Source: Pyronema omphalodes (taxonomy: Eukaryota; Ascomycota; Pezizomycetes; Pezizales; Pyronemataceae). From it: 64,000 nucleotides of DNA. The DNA lies in contig JAJJXM010000054.1 in the NCBI GenBank assembly GCA_024516155.1, positions 310,001-374,000 on the forward strand. Reading direction: 5' to 3'. Of this stretch, positions 1 to 11,649 are shown piece by piece. The notes under the pieces were generated by a model. The model ran no database searches. It was not told the DNA's origin and saw nothing but the letters and a program-made list of their open reading frames with translations. The position numbers were made by a program, and so were the translations under genes. Every line of letters begins with the position of its first letter. Position 1 is the stretch's first letter.

Positions 1-1404
1 GCTTTATATAAAATTGTACGTTACCAGGCCCCAAGCTCTAAGTAGAAAAACTAACTTCTCAGTTTCTGGACGCCAGAGTCTCTAAGTACTCATATCTGCA
101 TCTGCATAACAGAAACAATCTCAGATCACACAGTGACAAGGAGACCGCGGGGTTGATATATTCTCTGTGCCGAGCTGACTACTTGGCGAGGAGTTTCAGA
201 TTCAGCAAAAACGTGACGGATACATCATACACCGGATTTCAGCCCTGATACTTTAATGACAGTGGCCCGTACGTCTGATCTGATAGCGATAATTTTTATG
301 CCAATGGATGTTGTAGATTTCTCTAAATCTCCTTGAACCTGGCAAAACAACTCATAACTCCTACTTCTACATTGACTTCCGCTACGAAGCTCAAGAGTCA
401 AGCCTTGCCACGCATTCAACCTCGAAAGACTACCGCACTCTGTGCCGTCAACAGCAAATAAAAATGTGTAACATGAATATTTGGGGGATATATTACACAA
501 CGGCCTGGCGGGGATACCCTTATATCTGGTTCAGGTTCGATATCAAGTTTACAGCTTTCGAAAGTTAATAGACTTAAAATAAGGTGACACCTTAGAACAC
601 TTTTACTTTGAAAGATTGGGGCGTCATTCTGATTGGACTTATATTGTAGTTATGGTGTAAAAGAGCTTTGTTAGGAGGTGTAATGAAGGCCGCCAGTGAT
701 GATATAATGGGGATTACAGTGAGTAGGGTCATTATTATGGGGTTAATTACTAGAGGGTATCATTGCAGGAGTATAAATCGCCCGGCGAAAGTTCCGTTGC
801 CGTAGAGTAGTTATGGTGTAATGATGGCGATGGGTGACGGTTGTGAGGAAGAGGGTCATGATAAACTTACGGTCTTGGTATAGTGGATGGGGCAACTCTT
901 CCACAGGATGTGTAGGCTAATAACATTCTTGCAGACAGAAATGTATCTTCCATAACGAAAAATTAGTATTTGATCAATTTCGGGGTTCACCACATTAAAG
1001 TTATTCCGAAATCATCTCCACATAATGGAGAACTTCCCGTGTCTATTGGAGGTGGATACAACAACCCTACTTCACCTATGCGATAGCGATAGAAAATCTA
1101 AATAGACAGGGGCCCTATCTATCCGACCGCTCTATTTGAGTTCTATTGAAAATATTTTTTTCGTTGTAAAATAGGCTTTCCAGTCCGTTGCTATAGAGCT
1201 ACGGAAAGCCCTTCAATGTGTTATATTTCGCTATATATTCATGTTTTATAGCTAAGCCTGATGATTGAAATGAGCAAAACCGCCAAAACAAGAAAAAAAA
1301 AACAAAATAAAAACATTGAATGAGATACATAATATAAGTGACAAATAGGAGAAGATATCAAGACGCATATAAGATTCGTACGGCAGCTGTATATTCACCA
1401 AGCC
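1..1404. other. Intergenic, no confident gene
   Basis: I see no recognisable protein domain, tRNA or transposon here. A short open frame on the minus strand (225-500) has no recognisable motif and no clear splice partners. Two short direct repeats starting with tagttatggtgtaa occur near 650 and 809. An interrupted hairpin lies at 1174-1210: GGCTT/AAGCC and TCCGT/ACGGA pair around a 12-base loop, with a 5-base bulge. It sits about 195 bases past the stop codon of the minus-strand Hsp70-like gene, so it could lie in that gene's 3' flank. Confidence 0.5.
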
Positions 1405-3966
1405 TTACTCGAATTTTGCTGTGACTTCGCCTTTACTCTGCCCGTCGAATATCAGTTCAAACTTCAAGACCTAGGTTTTATCAGTATATATTCCCTTTTC
1501 ACTGAATAGCACGTACCTCGTCAATCAGACTCATCTTCAACTGAAAATCGATGCGATAGTACTCAGCACCCATTGAGTTCACGTGCTTCCGGAACTTCTT
1601 ATGAGAAATGCCATGGAGATTTGAAGTCAGGGTGCAAATCCGGTAGACAGAACCCGGATTCTTCCACTTGTAGTCTGGTGGATTATCCAGATCACATGCT
1701 AAGAGTTCATCGGTGAATTTCAAAATCGGTTGATTACCATTCACAGGAACGTAGCGACAGAAACTAACGCTGCTCTGCTCCGTGACTTCTAAGGCTTGGT
1801 TCTGTATTTGTTAACCTTGGAAATTATATGCAAATTATTCAAAAGCAACATTGCTTACCCTAGTAATGTACCAGTTCATGTGACTTTCAACCATGAAGTT
1901 CTCTTCGGCGCTGTCCCAGTACCGGTGTGCATCGGTGCCTGTTCCGGGTTTGTAATGGCTGCTTGACATGCACCCATAGCTTTTACGGGCTCGTCGTTCC
2001 TTGACAATTGATCCATCCAGTCCACGTAAAAGCGCACCTCGAGCCTACAGTTGTCAGTATTACGATTGCAGAAGCTGACAAGACACATACAATTGCCGTG
2101 CGACTAGACACCATCTATCAGTAAATTTTGCCTAAAATAACGGTACTCCAGGTAGACTTACGCATTGGTTGGCTGCAATATTTGAATTGGGCTAAGGGTA
2201 CCATAATCCGTTTTTTGCAAACGCTTTAACAAATACTCTGAAGACCCGAAACCTCCAACAAGAAGTATGGCCTATTGTAATTGGTTAGTATTATAAGACA
2301 TTGTTGGTGGTAACATACAGCAACTTTGTCGTTATTTTTCTTAACCTCTGAGACTTGTTGCTTTACCAAAGCAACAATACAGTCGATCACTGGGTCAAAA
2401 ATCTTTTGCACGTCGGTACTATTATCAATTAGCGGTCGATTATGTCCTTGAATAAGAAATTAACTTACGCCAGAATAGTATGAAATCCATCTTCAACATT
2501 CTTTGCTGCGTTATCAGGGACTCCAGCAGTTGTAATTTCGTAGGAAGTATCCTTTGAATTGCCGAATGCAAACTTGACTTTCTCTTCCCAGGTACGGAAC
2601 ATCTCCTTCCTATAAACCATCAGATATCACTCGACAGCTTTAGTTAACTTCCATGCATTTGTACCTTGATCGTGGCTATTATTGTCAGTTAAGTAAATAT
2701 ATAGATTAGACATACACATAACTTACCTTCATTCCATCAATCACACGATCGCCAAGAGTTGTCCTGAGAAATGGTCAGCTAAGTAAGGCAGATACGGTGA
2801 CGGCACAAACCGGATGTATTGTTCGAATCGCTCATCCAAATACACAGATCCCGCCAGAGCTCTAGGTTTTCGTTAGTGTAATTTCTATTGGTAAATGAGA
2901 TTTATTGTCACCCTGAGCCGCTGACGCATTCGTTAATCTCAAGTGGATCCAGATTGGTGATTTTATAAGAGATCAAATCCCTGGAACTGTGTAAATATAA
3001 TGGTGGATACGTTAATCAAGATTACTGGGTCATACACAGTTCCTCCACCAGCATCGCAAATGATGAAAGTATCGCCGCACTATATAAATTAGAGCCGAAA
3101 TATCGGATGAAATGAAGGATGAAACTCACATTCAAATGGTTTGGTTGAATTGCTCGCAGGGTATGGGCTGCTGCTGCCTCAGGCTCACTGATAAGGTTAA
3201 AGTCGACGCGATGAACCCCGAAGCCAGCTTTCTGGGCTGCCTGAACCATAAGACTTCTTGCAGAGTCCGACCAAATGGCCGGGACTGTTAATACAAACTC
3301 TTTGTTACTCTCGGTAACCCATTGTTTGTCATACGTGCGTTCAATAGCAGCTATAGTTGTTTGCCTTACTGAAGACAGAAAATCCGTTACAACTTCGACT
3401 GGGGAAATCCCAGACTGTCGCAGTTGATAGGCTGTGTTCTGTGCTGGCGTAATGGTCGGTGGTGTAAAGGTACCAGATGGGTTTGAGCCTAGCAACATAT
3501 TTAAAAATTTTGACTCTAGACCGCCTGTAGATTCGCCTGGTTGTGGCTGGGATCCCGAGTCTCCTGATCTCAATGGGCTAGAGACAATGCTGATGGGGCC
3601 AACTGATCTTTCTTGTAGAAGCAGCTTGAACCACTTCAGTGGTTCCGGATTCGAAGCCCCTTTATTGAGAGTCGCTGTCTCATATCCCCATATCTTAGCC
3701 CTCGTCGTGAGATTCGTGTAGTGAACCTCCGTGGGAACTTGCTCCGCAGAGGCATTACCGATCCCACCGTTGGGCCAGGTTTGCACCAGCTTTACTTCCT
3801 CCGGACTTGCTGTATGAGCAAAGGCAACTGAAGTAAAACTAAATCTTGCTATTAGTTCCGTTACGTCTTAGGATAAGCATTGAAGGACTTACGTGGTGCC
3901 GAAGTCAACACCAATGACGAAGCGTTCATTATTGTTTGGAGTACTCGATTTTTTTCGTTGAACCAT
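1405..3966 (-). CDS. Hsp70-like ATPase (HSPA12-type actin-fold), 14 exons
   Basis: Splicing by eye gives 14 exons (minus strand): 3966-3893, 3838-3130, 3079-3036, 2980-2912, 2861-2811, 2763-2727, 2675-2665, 2609-2469, 2418-2319, 2271-2162, 2103-2091, 2044-1859, 1801-1517, 1470-1405. All junctions are GT-AG and the summed frame stays open for 631 residues. The three nucleotide-binding motifs of the Hsp70/actin ATPase fold are present: phosphate-1 GVDFGTT (residues 19-25), phosphate-2 CDAGGGTVD (269-277) and the adenosine motif LVGGFGSSEYL (416-426). Family knowledge: fungal Hsp70-like proteins of this type are cytosolic, about 550-630 residues long, and lack the classical substrate-binding domain and EEVD tail; their clients are unknown. 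The C-terminus was placed by an intron (1516-1471) that skips a TGA at 1499 and restores a beta-strand-like tail ending KFE. Two exons are only 11 and 13 nt. The gene is transcribed away from the coiled-coil gene at 4678. Confidence 0.9.
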
Positions 3967-4677
3967 GTTACAGTCACAATTGAGTCAGTATACCAATGTT
4001 TTTTCGTTGTAAATTGAGTTATAACGACGGAGAGATCCAAAGATGCGGAAGATGTGCGGGGTTGCCCATGCTTAAGTGCGGTGATCCATTGAGTGGAGTA
4101 TGTTCCTACGAACTTTGGCTGATACCTTGGCACGCGCGATTATCGCCACAATAATATCATGATTTCTATAAACAAATTCTCTGCCGACGCCATGCACGGG
4201 ATGGAATGCGCTGTGCATAAAAGGCGCTGACGCGGCGAGTCTGTGAAACATTAAATGAGTCATGTATTTTGCATTGATAGCCGAAGTAATCTATTTTAGC
4301 CAAACCTTCATTCTTCAACGAATTATAACAGCCGATGTGCATTCCTGTTTGATGTGTTGTCCACCGTCAGAGTCATTTACCACATTCTGATGGTTCCAGC
4401 TGCACGCCAGCACAGGGTATTACCCGCGCGGATATGTATATTGAGGCATCCGGCCATTCACAGCTGCATGAACCCCGCAATCTTATCACCAGCCTTTGAT
4501 GGTGTAAGGATTGTATTGTCCTTACCTTGACATCTGGTTTGGAGGCATCATCGATTGAACCATTTGTTCAGCCATCCATCCTCTGAGCTCTGATTTTCTT
4601 TGCACTAGGTCTTCAACAAACCACTACCCACAAGGACACACCGCAATTACGGCCAATTCGGATATCAACAGGAAATC
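3967..4677. promoter_or_regulatory. Divergent intergenic region between Hsp70-like and coiled-coil genes
   Basis: This 711-bp gap separates two genes transcribed away from each other, so it must hold both promoters if both are expressed. I see no clear TATA box or tRNA. Open frames on the minus strand here (3861-4263) overlap the first exon and first intron of the Hsp70-like gene and have no domain signature. Confidence 0.4.
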
Positions 4678-6466
4678 ATGGTAACCGCTCCTGATAACAA
4701 TTCTTCTGGGTGGAGATTTCTTAATTCCCTCCCCAGAAGAGCACAAAACATGATCGGTCTCGGAAGTAAATACTCGAGTAACAATATACCTTCCGTGAGA
4801 TCACATTTTTGACGGTATAAATTACAGATTCCGAAGACGATCGCGAGACAAGGCAAAAACGAGAACCACACTCACGCAAAGGCTTCAGAACGACCGAGAG
4901 AAACGTTGAAATTCCATCATCCCAACCCACCCACCAGCCCCAAGAAATAACAGCGAGGCCTGAAAGGTCATATGCTCAAGCAGCAGGTGGAGCGGGTCTC
5001 CAGCAAGGCAACGTCAGGTCAATCGCGAACCAATACAATCGAAATAACGAATCGTCTATCGCAAACAATTATAAACGTGTCGAAGAAGCCCCTCCCCCTC
5101 TACCAGAAGACGTAATTGCCCCCCGTCAGCAATTCAACGGTCAATACCACTCAAAACGACCCTCCAGAGGTTCGGACGGACATCGGCAACACGATGACGG
5201 ATCGAAGCAAACATCTCATAAGCGTACATCGGACGATTTTGCAGAGGAAAAGTTCATGCATGAAATCGCGAAATTAAAGTCGACTATCGAGAAGAAAGAG
5301 AAAGATTTGGCGTACTGGCAGAACACTTATACGGAGCTCCGAGCGGAATATGATAGCATTAAGCAGGCCTATGAGGGGAGTGTGAAAAACGTAAAGAACT
5401 TGGAGGAAGACAAAGAGACACTAAAACAATCAAGAAATAAACATAAAGAGAAGGCCGAGCGCCTTGAACGTGCATTGGAAGAGGAGAAGTCGACGTCAGC
5501 TGAACGCTTGCAGACTTACCAGAATGCCTTGGAAGCGGAAAAAGCGAGGTTTAGTAAACTTACCACAGAGCACATCAAGTCCATCAACAGCGTTGGTACG
5601 GGCTTAGAGCCAATAACTGACGAGTATTTCATTAAGGCCTTTCGAACACTACAAGATCAGGTTTTTAATCCTGTCGAATTTTCCATAACAGCATCTACTG
5701 ACTAATGGTGTGAGGTTGGCGGGTGGTGCAGGAAAACGTTCAAGGGAAAAGAAATGCGTCCTCTTCACGAGTTACCCGATTCTTTGAGAGAAGCATTGAG
5801 TCAACGTGTCCGCGAAAATGCTGGGCTAAAATTCGCACAGTTTGCGGAAACAGCTCTGTGGTACTTCATCGAGCATAAATTCTTTCTCTGGTTCCCTGGT
5901 TTTCCGCTTGAAATGCAGCCACAATTACAACATATCAACAACCTCATACGAAGAGGAGGTAAGGTTTACATGTACCCATGGAGAAGTACTTTATTAACAC
6001 CGCAATAGATCTCTCAGAGGATAAAACTCGCACTGAGTTTTGGCGTGCATACACAGCTTCCATGATATTCCAGATGCCCGATACACCAGCAACGCTGGAC
6101 GACTGCAATGAGGAAATAAATTTCATTCTACCGGCTCTTATGCAAATGGCCACCGCCTTTTTTTCATGGGATGATAATTTGATACCGGCCTTTGTTGATA
6201 TTATTAGGACCGCCACGCTCCTCGCCGCACAGCTTCGCTGCCAGCGTAGCGTTTACGAAATCGACTACTATTTGGATAGTCCATACGACGAAACTACAAT
6301 GACAAGTGTAGACTTTGACTTAGACGACGAAGAAACAGAGAAAAGGCAAGCAGTAATCACTGCCGTTATTGCAAGGGGTATTGTGAAGCGGCCATATGCA
6401 GGTTCGAGAGAGATACATGCGGTGATCTCTAAACCGAGGGTGAAGATAGCTTTTACAACTGATTGA
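4678..6466 (+). CDS. Coiled-coil protein of unknown function, frame interrupted by one TAA
   Basis: The start is the ATG at 4678 in good context (aatcATGg). Exon 1 is 4678-4777, intron 4778-4827, exon 2 runs to 5958, intron 5959-6008 (branch-like TTAAC), exon 3 is 6009-6466. With these introns one frame spans 562 residues, except for a single TAA at 5703-5705. Translation stopping there gives 325 residues. The N-terminal third is basic and rich in S, Q and R. It is followed by about 110 residues of charged heptad sequence from 5256 (KLKSTIEKKEKDLAYWQN..., typical coiled coil). The part after the TAA is helix-rich with many aromatic residues (ALWYFIEHKFF, EFWRAYTASMIFQ). I recall a similar layout (coiled coil plus helical C-terminus) in hypothetical proteins of many ascomycetes, but I assign no function. 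The TAA could be a real nonsense mutation, an unusual intron or a sequence error. Confidence 0.7.
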
Positions 6467-7023
6467 TTTCCTTGGTGTCTTTCTGCGCTATGTAATGAAG
6501 GCAGAGTGGTAATCGAGCGGCGTGGATAACGGGATGGGCCGAGGGGGAGAGAGGAGGGAGGGGGAGAGAGACATTTCTTTGTATGTAGGCAATGATAGTC
6601 ATTGAGAATGTGTTTGGTTCTTCAGCTTTATGGAGAGTTAGCTGAGGTAGATACCAGCCCATCTGTCTTGGGAATCCTGAAACGATAGTGCTGGCCGGTT
6701 TGGACTATTTGTTGCCCCGAGGTCATAATTAACTTCCCCGCGCGTTCTAGCCTTTCTACCCCACAGCCAAGCACACACTTTCCCCTCCCTTGGCATCATT
6801 GCGTATGCGTCTCGATCTGCGACAGATGATACATATGTACGTACGAGAATAAGGTTGAGATGATACATCCGTAGGACCGAATTACCGACTATCACCGGGT
6901 ATGGTGGCGTCGTAGATTGAAAAGAATTGTTCTTCTGCAGCGTGAACCCGGTGAATGGGCCGAGAAACAAGTGTTGGCAATATTGATAAATTATAAAGTC
7001 ATGTTACTTTCTCAAATATGGGA
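6467..7023. other. Intergenic, no gene seen
   Basis: This is the 3' flank of the coiled-coil gene and the 5' flank of the tRNA-Lys. A purine-rich (GAGGGGGAGAGAG-type) stretch lies at about 6540-6570. Short minus-strand open frames have no recognisable content. Confidence 0.4.
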
Positions 7024-7096
7024 GCCTCGCTAGCTCAATCGGTAGAGCGTGAGACTCTTAATCTCAAGGTTGCGGGTTCGACCCCCGCGTGGGGCT
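7024..7096 (+). tRNA. tRNA-Lys(CTT)
   Basis: This is a complete 73-base cloverleaf without an intron. Acceptor 7024-7030 pairs with 7089-7095 (two G-U wobbles). The D arm has the box A sequence TAGCTCAATCGGTAGAGC. Anticodon stem 7050-7054 pairs with 7062-7066, with loop CTCTTAA and anticodon CTT at 7057-7059, reading AAG. T stem 7072-7076 pairs with 7084-7088 around box B TTCGACC. The discriminator is T at 7096, followed by a T-rich run that suits Pol III termination. Confidence 0.97.
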
Positions 7097-7507
7097 TTAT
7101 TTTTTGTGCCTCGAGCCTTTTACCGAGATGCCGAAGGGTTACCTTCCCCGTCTTTTGCAAGACATCGCGTATTTTTGGTGCAGCCATATGGAAACCTAAC
7201 GATGCAGCTAACTTCCCCACAATCCACCAGTTCCCGAAACTACCCCGGATAAAGCGATCCTCGCTACCCCACACAAAATAACCGCGCCCAGCTGAGAACA
7301 TATCCAGACAGTTGGCAAGCTACTACTCCTATTTCCCCGGCTGTGGAACAATGAGGTCGAAATTGGAATTTCCGTCAGGCCGGCCCAATCCCAGGATTGT
7401 CTGTATCTCTATATCTCTGTGTCACCTGCTGGCATCTTTTGTGTTCCCCCAATATATCATCCCTCCTTCCCACTAAATCGTTTTGTATCTCCATCTCCCC
7501 ATCAACA
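7097..7507 (+). promoter_or_regulatory. Upstream region of the acyl-CoA synthetase gene
   Basis: This 411-bp stretch lies between tRNA-Lys and the synthetase ATG. A CCAAT box is visible at 7385-7389, followed by a pyrimidine-rich tract (about 7400-7500) typical of fungal promoters and 5' leaders. The ATG at 7508 has the favourable context caacaATGtc. Confidence 0.45.
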
Positions 7508-9573
7508 ATGTCAACTGCACACGCAAAATCTCTCTCAGACCCCAAAACATTCTGGGCCAACGAAGCCCGCAACTTGGAATGGTCGAAGTTCCCGAATACC
7601 ATACTGGAAACGAAACCAGCATACAAGGATACTCCGCCGCAATGTCGCTGGTTTGTGGATGGTGAGCTTTCGGCGAGCTATAATATGGTGACGAGGCATG
7701 TTTTGGCAGGGTGGGGAGTCCGGACAGCAATTCATTGGGACTCCCCTGTCAGTGGAGAGAAGAAGTCAATCACCTATGGTGAGCTTCAGGAGGATATGGA
7801 GCTCTTTGCGGATGTCCTGAGGACGCTCGGGGTTAAAGCCGGTGATAGAGTGTTGATTTACAGTAGGTGTTCTTGAAGAGGATTTCAATTGTGTCTTTGT
7901 ACTGACGAAAATAGTGCCGATGATTCCTGAAGCCGTCGTAGCTATGCTTGCTTGTGCGCATATTGGGGCAGTTCACGTCGTTGTTTTTGGAGGATTTGCA
8001 CCCACCGAGTGCGCAAAGAGAATTGAATCCGCGAAGCCGACTGTTATTATCACTGCATCGTGCGGTATCGAGGGAAAGAAGATTATTCCGTACCTGCCAT
8101 TTGTCAGTACCTTTCTCCCTCAATTGATTACTTCCCGTCTAATAATAGTAGATCCGTGAAGCTATCGAGAAGTCCACACATAAGCCGCGCTACACTTTGA
8201 TGCATCAGCGCCCCGCTCACCACGCCGTCACTGAGCATTCCCGTCATGAGTTGAACCTATCCTCTCTGATTCTTTCTGCACGCCGTCGGTCTGGTCCCAC
8301 GACTCGCCCACCTCTTCCTCGCACCGTGCAAATTCCCGGGACCAACAAGACCGCCGAAATCGGTATCTCTCTTCCTGCCACAGCCCCCCACTACATCCTT
8401 CACACCTCTGGCACTACTGGAACTCCCAAGGGTGTCACTAGGCCTCTCAGCCATCTCGTTGGTATCAACTTATCTTGCCGAGAACTCCTCCGCATCTCAA
8501 CCAATGACGTACTCTTCTGCGCCTCTGATATTGGATGGGTCGTCGGCCACGCTTTTATCATCTTCTGTCCCCTTCTTGCCGGAGCGACCACTGTCCTCTA
8601 TGAAGGAAAGCCCATTGGCACTCCCGATGCTGGTGCCTTCTGGCGTATGATTGAGGAATATAAGATCAACTCTCTCTACTGTGCCCCATCTGCCCTTCGT
8701 GGTATCGTCCGTGACGATCCCGAGTTGAAGTTAATGAAGAAATATAATATCAAGTCTCTGCGCGCACTTTTCCTCGCTGGAGAAAGATCTGAACCGGCGT
8801 TAGTTGAGAGATTTCAACAGCTCCTACCCGCAGTCATCGATAATTGGTGGTCAACCGAGTCGGGAAGTCCTATGACGGGTCTTATCGGAAACCAGGTCGC
8901 TCGCCCGGGATCCGCTGGAAAGCCAATGCCGGGATGGAATATCAAAGTTGTCAGCGACACTGGCCGGGAGCTCGGACCTGGAGAGCAAGGAAACGTCGTT
9001 ATCGGTCTTCCCTTGCCCCCCACTGCTCTTTCTGGTCTCTGGGGCGAGGATGAGAGGTACTACACCAGTTACTGGAAGCGGTTTTCAGGATCGTGGATGG
9101 ACACTGGTGATGTTGGAATCTTGGATCTCGATGGGTACCTCACCATTGTTGCGAGAGGTGATGATGTTATCAATGTTGCTGCACACCGTCTTGGAACTGC
9201 TGTTATTGAGGGTGTTGTTGCGGCGGTTGATGGCATCGCCGAGGCCTTCGTCGTACCGGCCAAGGATGCTTTGAAGGGACAAGTACCAGTGGCGTTTGTA
9301 GTTCTCAAGACCGGCGCATCTAGTGACGTTAAAGATCGCGTGAGATTGGCGGTACGAACAGAAGTCGGACCTATCGCTGCCGTGAAGGCGGTTATCGAGA
9401 TTCCTCCGGAGGCAGTGCCGCGCACGAGATCTGGTAAGGTTATGAGGAGAGCTTTTAGAGGGGTGTTGGAGGGCGTGAAAGCAGGCCCGGAGGTGGTGAA
9501 GAAGGAGGTATGGGATCGCGTTATCGAGGCTGCACGGGCAGAAGGATTGCTTGAGGAGAGAGCGAAGTTATAG
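7508..9573 (+). CDS. Short-chain acyl-CoA synthetase, ACSS3/PrpE (propionate-CoA ligase) type
   Basis: Three exons (7508-7862, 7915-8102, 8152-9573; introns of 52 and 49 nt) give an intact 654-residue protein, close to PrpE/ACSS3 length. The enzyme activates a short carboxylic acid with ATP to an acyl-adenylate and then to acyl-CoA. Visible ANL-superfamily elements in order: N-terminal ACAS_N-like FWANEARNLEWSKFP; the P-loop-like SGTTGTPKG (residues 267-275); the segment DIGWVVGHAFI; EGKPIGTPDAGAFWR; the adenylate-binding NWWSTESGSP (about 412-421); WMDTGDVG; the hinge region DDVINVAAHRL; and the C-terminal PRTRSGKVMRR with the catalytic, acetylation-prone lysine near residue 610. The GTPDAGAFWR-like and WWSTESGSP segments resemble propionyl-CoA synthetase/ACSS3 more than classical acetyl-CoA synthetase. 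Substrate is inferred, not shown. No breaks are seen. The usual VAGHRL is VAAHRL here. Confidence 0.93.
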
Positions 9574-11568
9574 ATAGCGAATTAGCGAGGAGTTAACGGT
9601 TGTTTGAGTTTTGAGCATTACGTTAGATGAGAAGGTGTAAGATAGCTGATGAGGAGTAAATAAGACCTTTTCTTTGCTGATATCGGTTGGTGAAAAGAAT
9701 AGAGAAATGTTGTTCTGGTAAACGTCAATCTACATGAACGTGGAGATGGAGTCACGTGCAAGTCCAACAAACGGGCGAAGAGAACTTCAGCTCGGATGAC
9801 GCAGATACCCGTAGCTGTTAAAAATCGATTTTCTCTGCCCGGACGAAAGACTGAATGCAATTCTAGGAATTACCTATAAGGCAGTCATAGATATACGTAG
9901 TGTATACCCTTGTGGGGGTCATCCGTGTATCTGGCGGATTATCCGGACAGTCAGGGTCGTACTTGTGGTATGAATTTGACCAAGTCTCTACTCTCGTTGG
10001 AAAAATCAGAAGATTAGGGTGGCTCGAAGGTTTTGGCAGTGATTACATGGTTTAATAATAATTCCTGGTGAAATTCGTGCAATATGTAACTATATTAGGT
10101 GTTTAGTCCAGGGTTTCCATTTGCCGCATGTAGTTCAAGCTGTCGAGCTGGGCTTCGTGAAGCTCGACATTTTTAAGAGTTTGACTGTCATAATGCTGCT
10201 CATATATGGAGTCCGGAATGTTTTTGAAGGGGCGCTCCAAGGTCTCTTTCGAACGACTGTGTGGCATTGGAAAAGAGGACTAAGGTAATTTCGGCAGGTC
10301 CGACATAGCTCTGTGATGAGGATACTAGTTCTGTGTATGTAGTGTGATTAAAGCCTACATATACGGGTGACTATGCTGCTGTGTATAAGTGAGAGGATGC
10401 TTCATAATTCTTCGAAGATACCGATATTATCATTAGAGTATCTGGAGATAGCAACCAAGAAACTAGTAATACCAGAAAAATTTATCATGAGCCTAGAACA
10501 ATAGTAATTGAGAATCGACATTAAAGTTTATATTACTTGATTACAGAGTTGTGTTTTCATGGTGATGAGGTCGAGATATTGGCGCAGAAAACTTGTTGGC
10601 TCTTAACCAAGTGCATGGGCAGCGGAAAATTCTCAGAGTCAAATTCAAATTAGAATTTCTGAGGCCACTCCAAGCAACGACTAAGTATGATTGTTGTTTG
10701 AAATTTAAGAGGCAAGCCATATGATAGAGTAGAGGGGCTCAAGAAGAGGGATAAACGCAAGAGCGAGAGAAGCGAGAATTGGGACCGCTATGGGTTTGTG
10801 GTGGGGACCGTGCGGGGAGCTTATGGCTTTAAACAAGAATCAAATCAGGTGATTACTAGACCAGTCTAGCAAAGAGCCTTCAATGTTACGATTCTCAAAC
10901 AGTGCATAACAACGCAATAAAACTGCAGGAACAGTGGGGAATCATAGACGTATGGTTAAATTCAATTGTATACAGTTCTGTTCAAGAAGCCGTGGGCGTA
11001 ATGGGGCCTGTGTTGGTCATCCGTAAATCTTGTATTTTTGAAACAGACTTTCGTAATATGATTCGAGGCTTTCTTATAGTTGCCAGAGAGTTAAGGAAGG
11101 TATAACAGCTTGATGATTACGTCATAACCTTAAGGTTGGGAACGTTCAAGAAAATCAAATCAAATCAACAGCTCGATGATTGGGAGGGTGGAAGTATGGG
11201 TGGCCGGTTTCTGTAGCAGCTTAATTATTACGTTTGTGGCATTGAAGTCCCTCTCAAGGCTTCTGCTCCATTTGTCATAGTAGTATTGATTTTTCTGACA
11301 ATCTTTTAAGCTCAATGCACGGGATGGGTCGTAAAATGTCTGCATCTCCCAATAGTAACTGGTGATTTTGCCCGTGCCCAAGAAAGAGTGTAAGGTCCTC
11401 GAGGATTGCGGCTCGTAATTTATGGAAGTGACAGTGCCCGGGGCCAAAATTTGGGCGGGCGGGTACAGCAGAAGGCGCAAAGTATAGACATTGGTCAAAA
11501 GTATTCAAAGAATGGAAAACTATGCAAAATCTCACCAGTGCGAAAGTCACTAGAAACTCCAAAAAGAG
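9574..11568. other. Intergenic, no gene seen
   Basis: About 2 kb of AT-rich sequence downstream of the synthetase. No domain-bearing frame, tRNA or transposon terminus was recognised. Open frames of 67-112 codons near 10902 and 11160-11613 lack recognisable motifs, and the last group runs through the antisense tRNA-Ala. Confidence 0.4.
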
Positions 11569-11649
11569 TGGAGAACTTGGGAATCGAACCCAAGACCTTC
11601 TCAAGTCACGCAATGCGAATGAGACGTTATACCCCTAAACCAGATCCCC
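11569..11649 (-). tRNA. tRNA-Ala(CGC) with a 9-nt intron
   Basis: Read on the minus strand, acceptor 11649-11643 (GGGGATC) pairs with 11576-11570. It carries the G3-U70 wobble that is the classic alanine identity element, plus one T-T mismatch at position 6-67. Anticodon stem TCTCA/TGAGA is perfect. The loop holds anticodon CGC (11617-11615), and a 9-nt intron (11613-11605) sits at the canonical 37/38 position. T arm TTGGG-TTCGATT-CCCAA is perfect and the discriminator is A (11569). The D stem has only 3 clear pairs. Confidence 0.85.

Noticed and set aside
7018..7301. Open frames of 67-88 codons around the tRNA-Lys
   Set aside because: They run through the tRNA gene on both strands and are chance frames.
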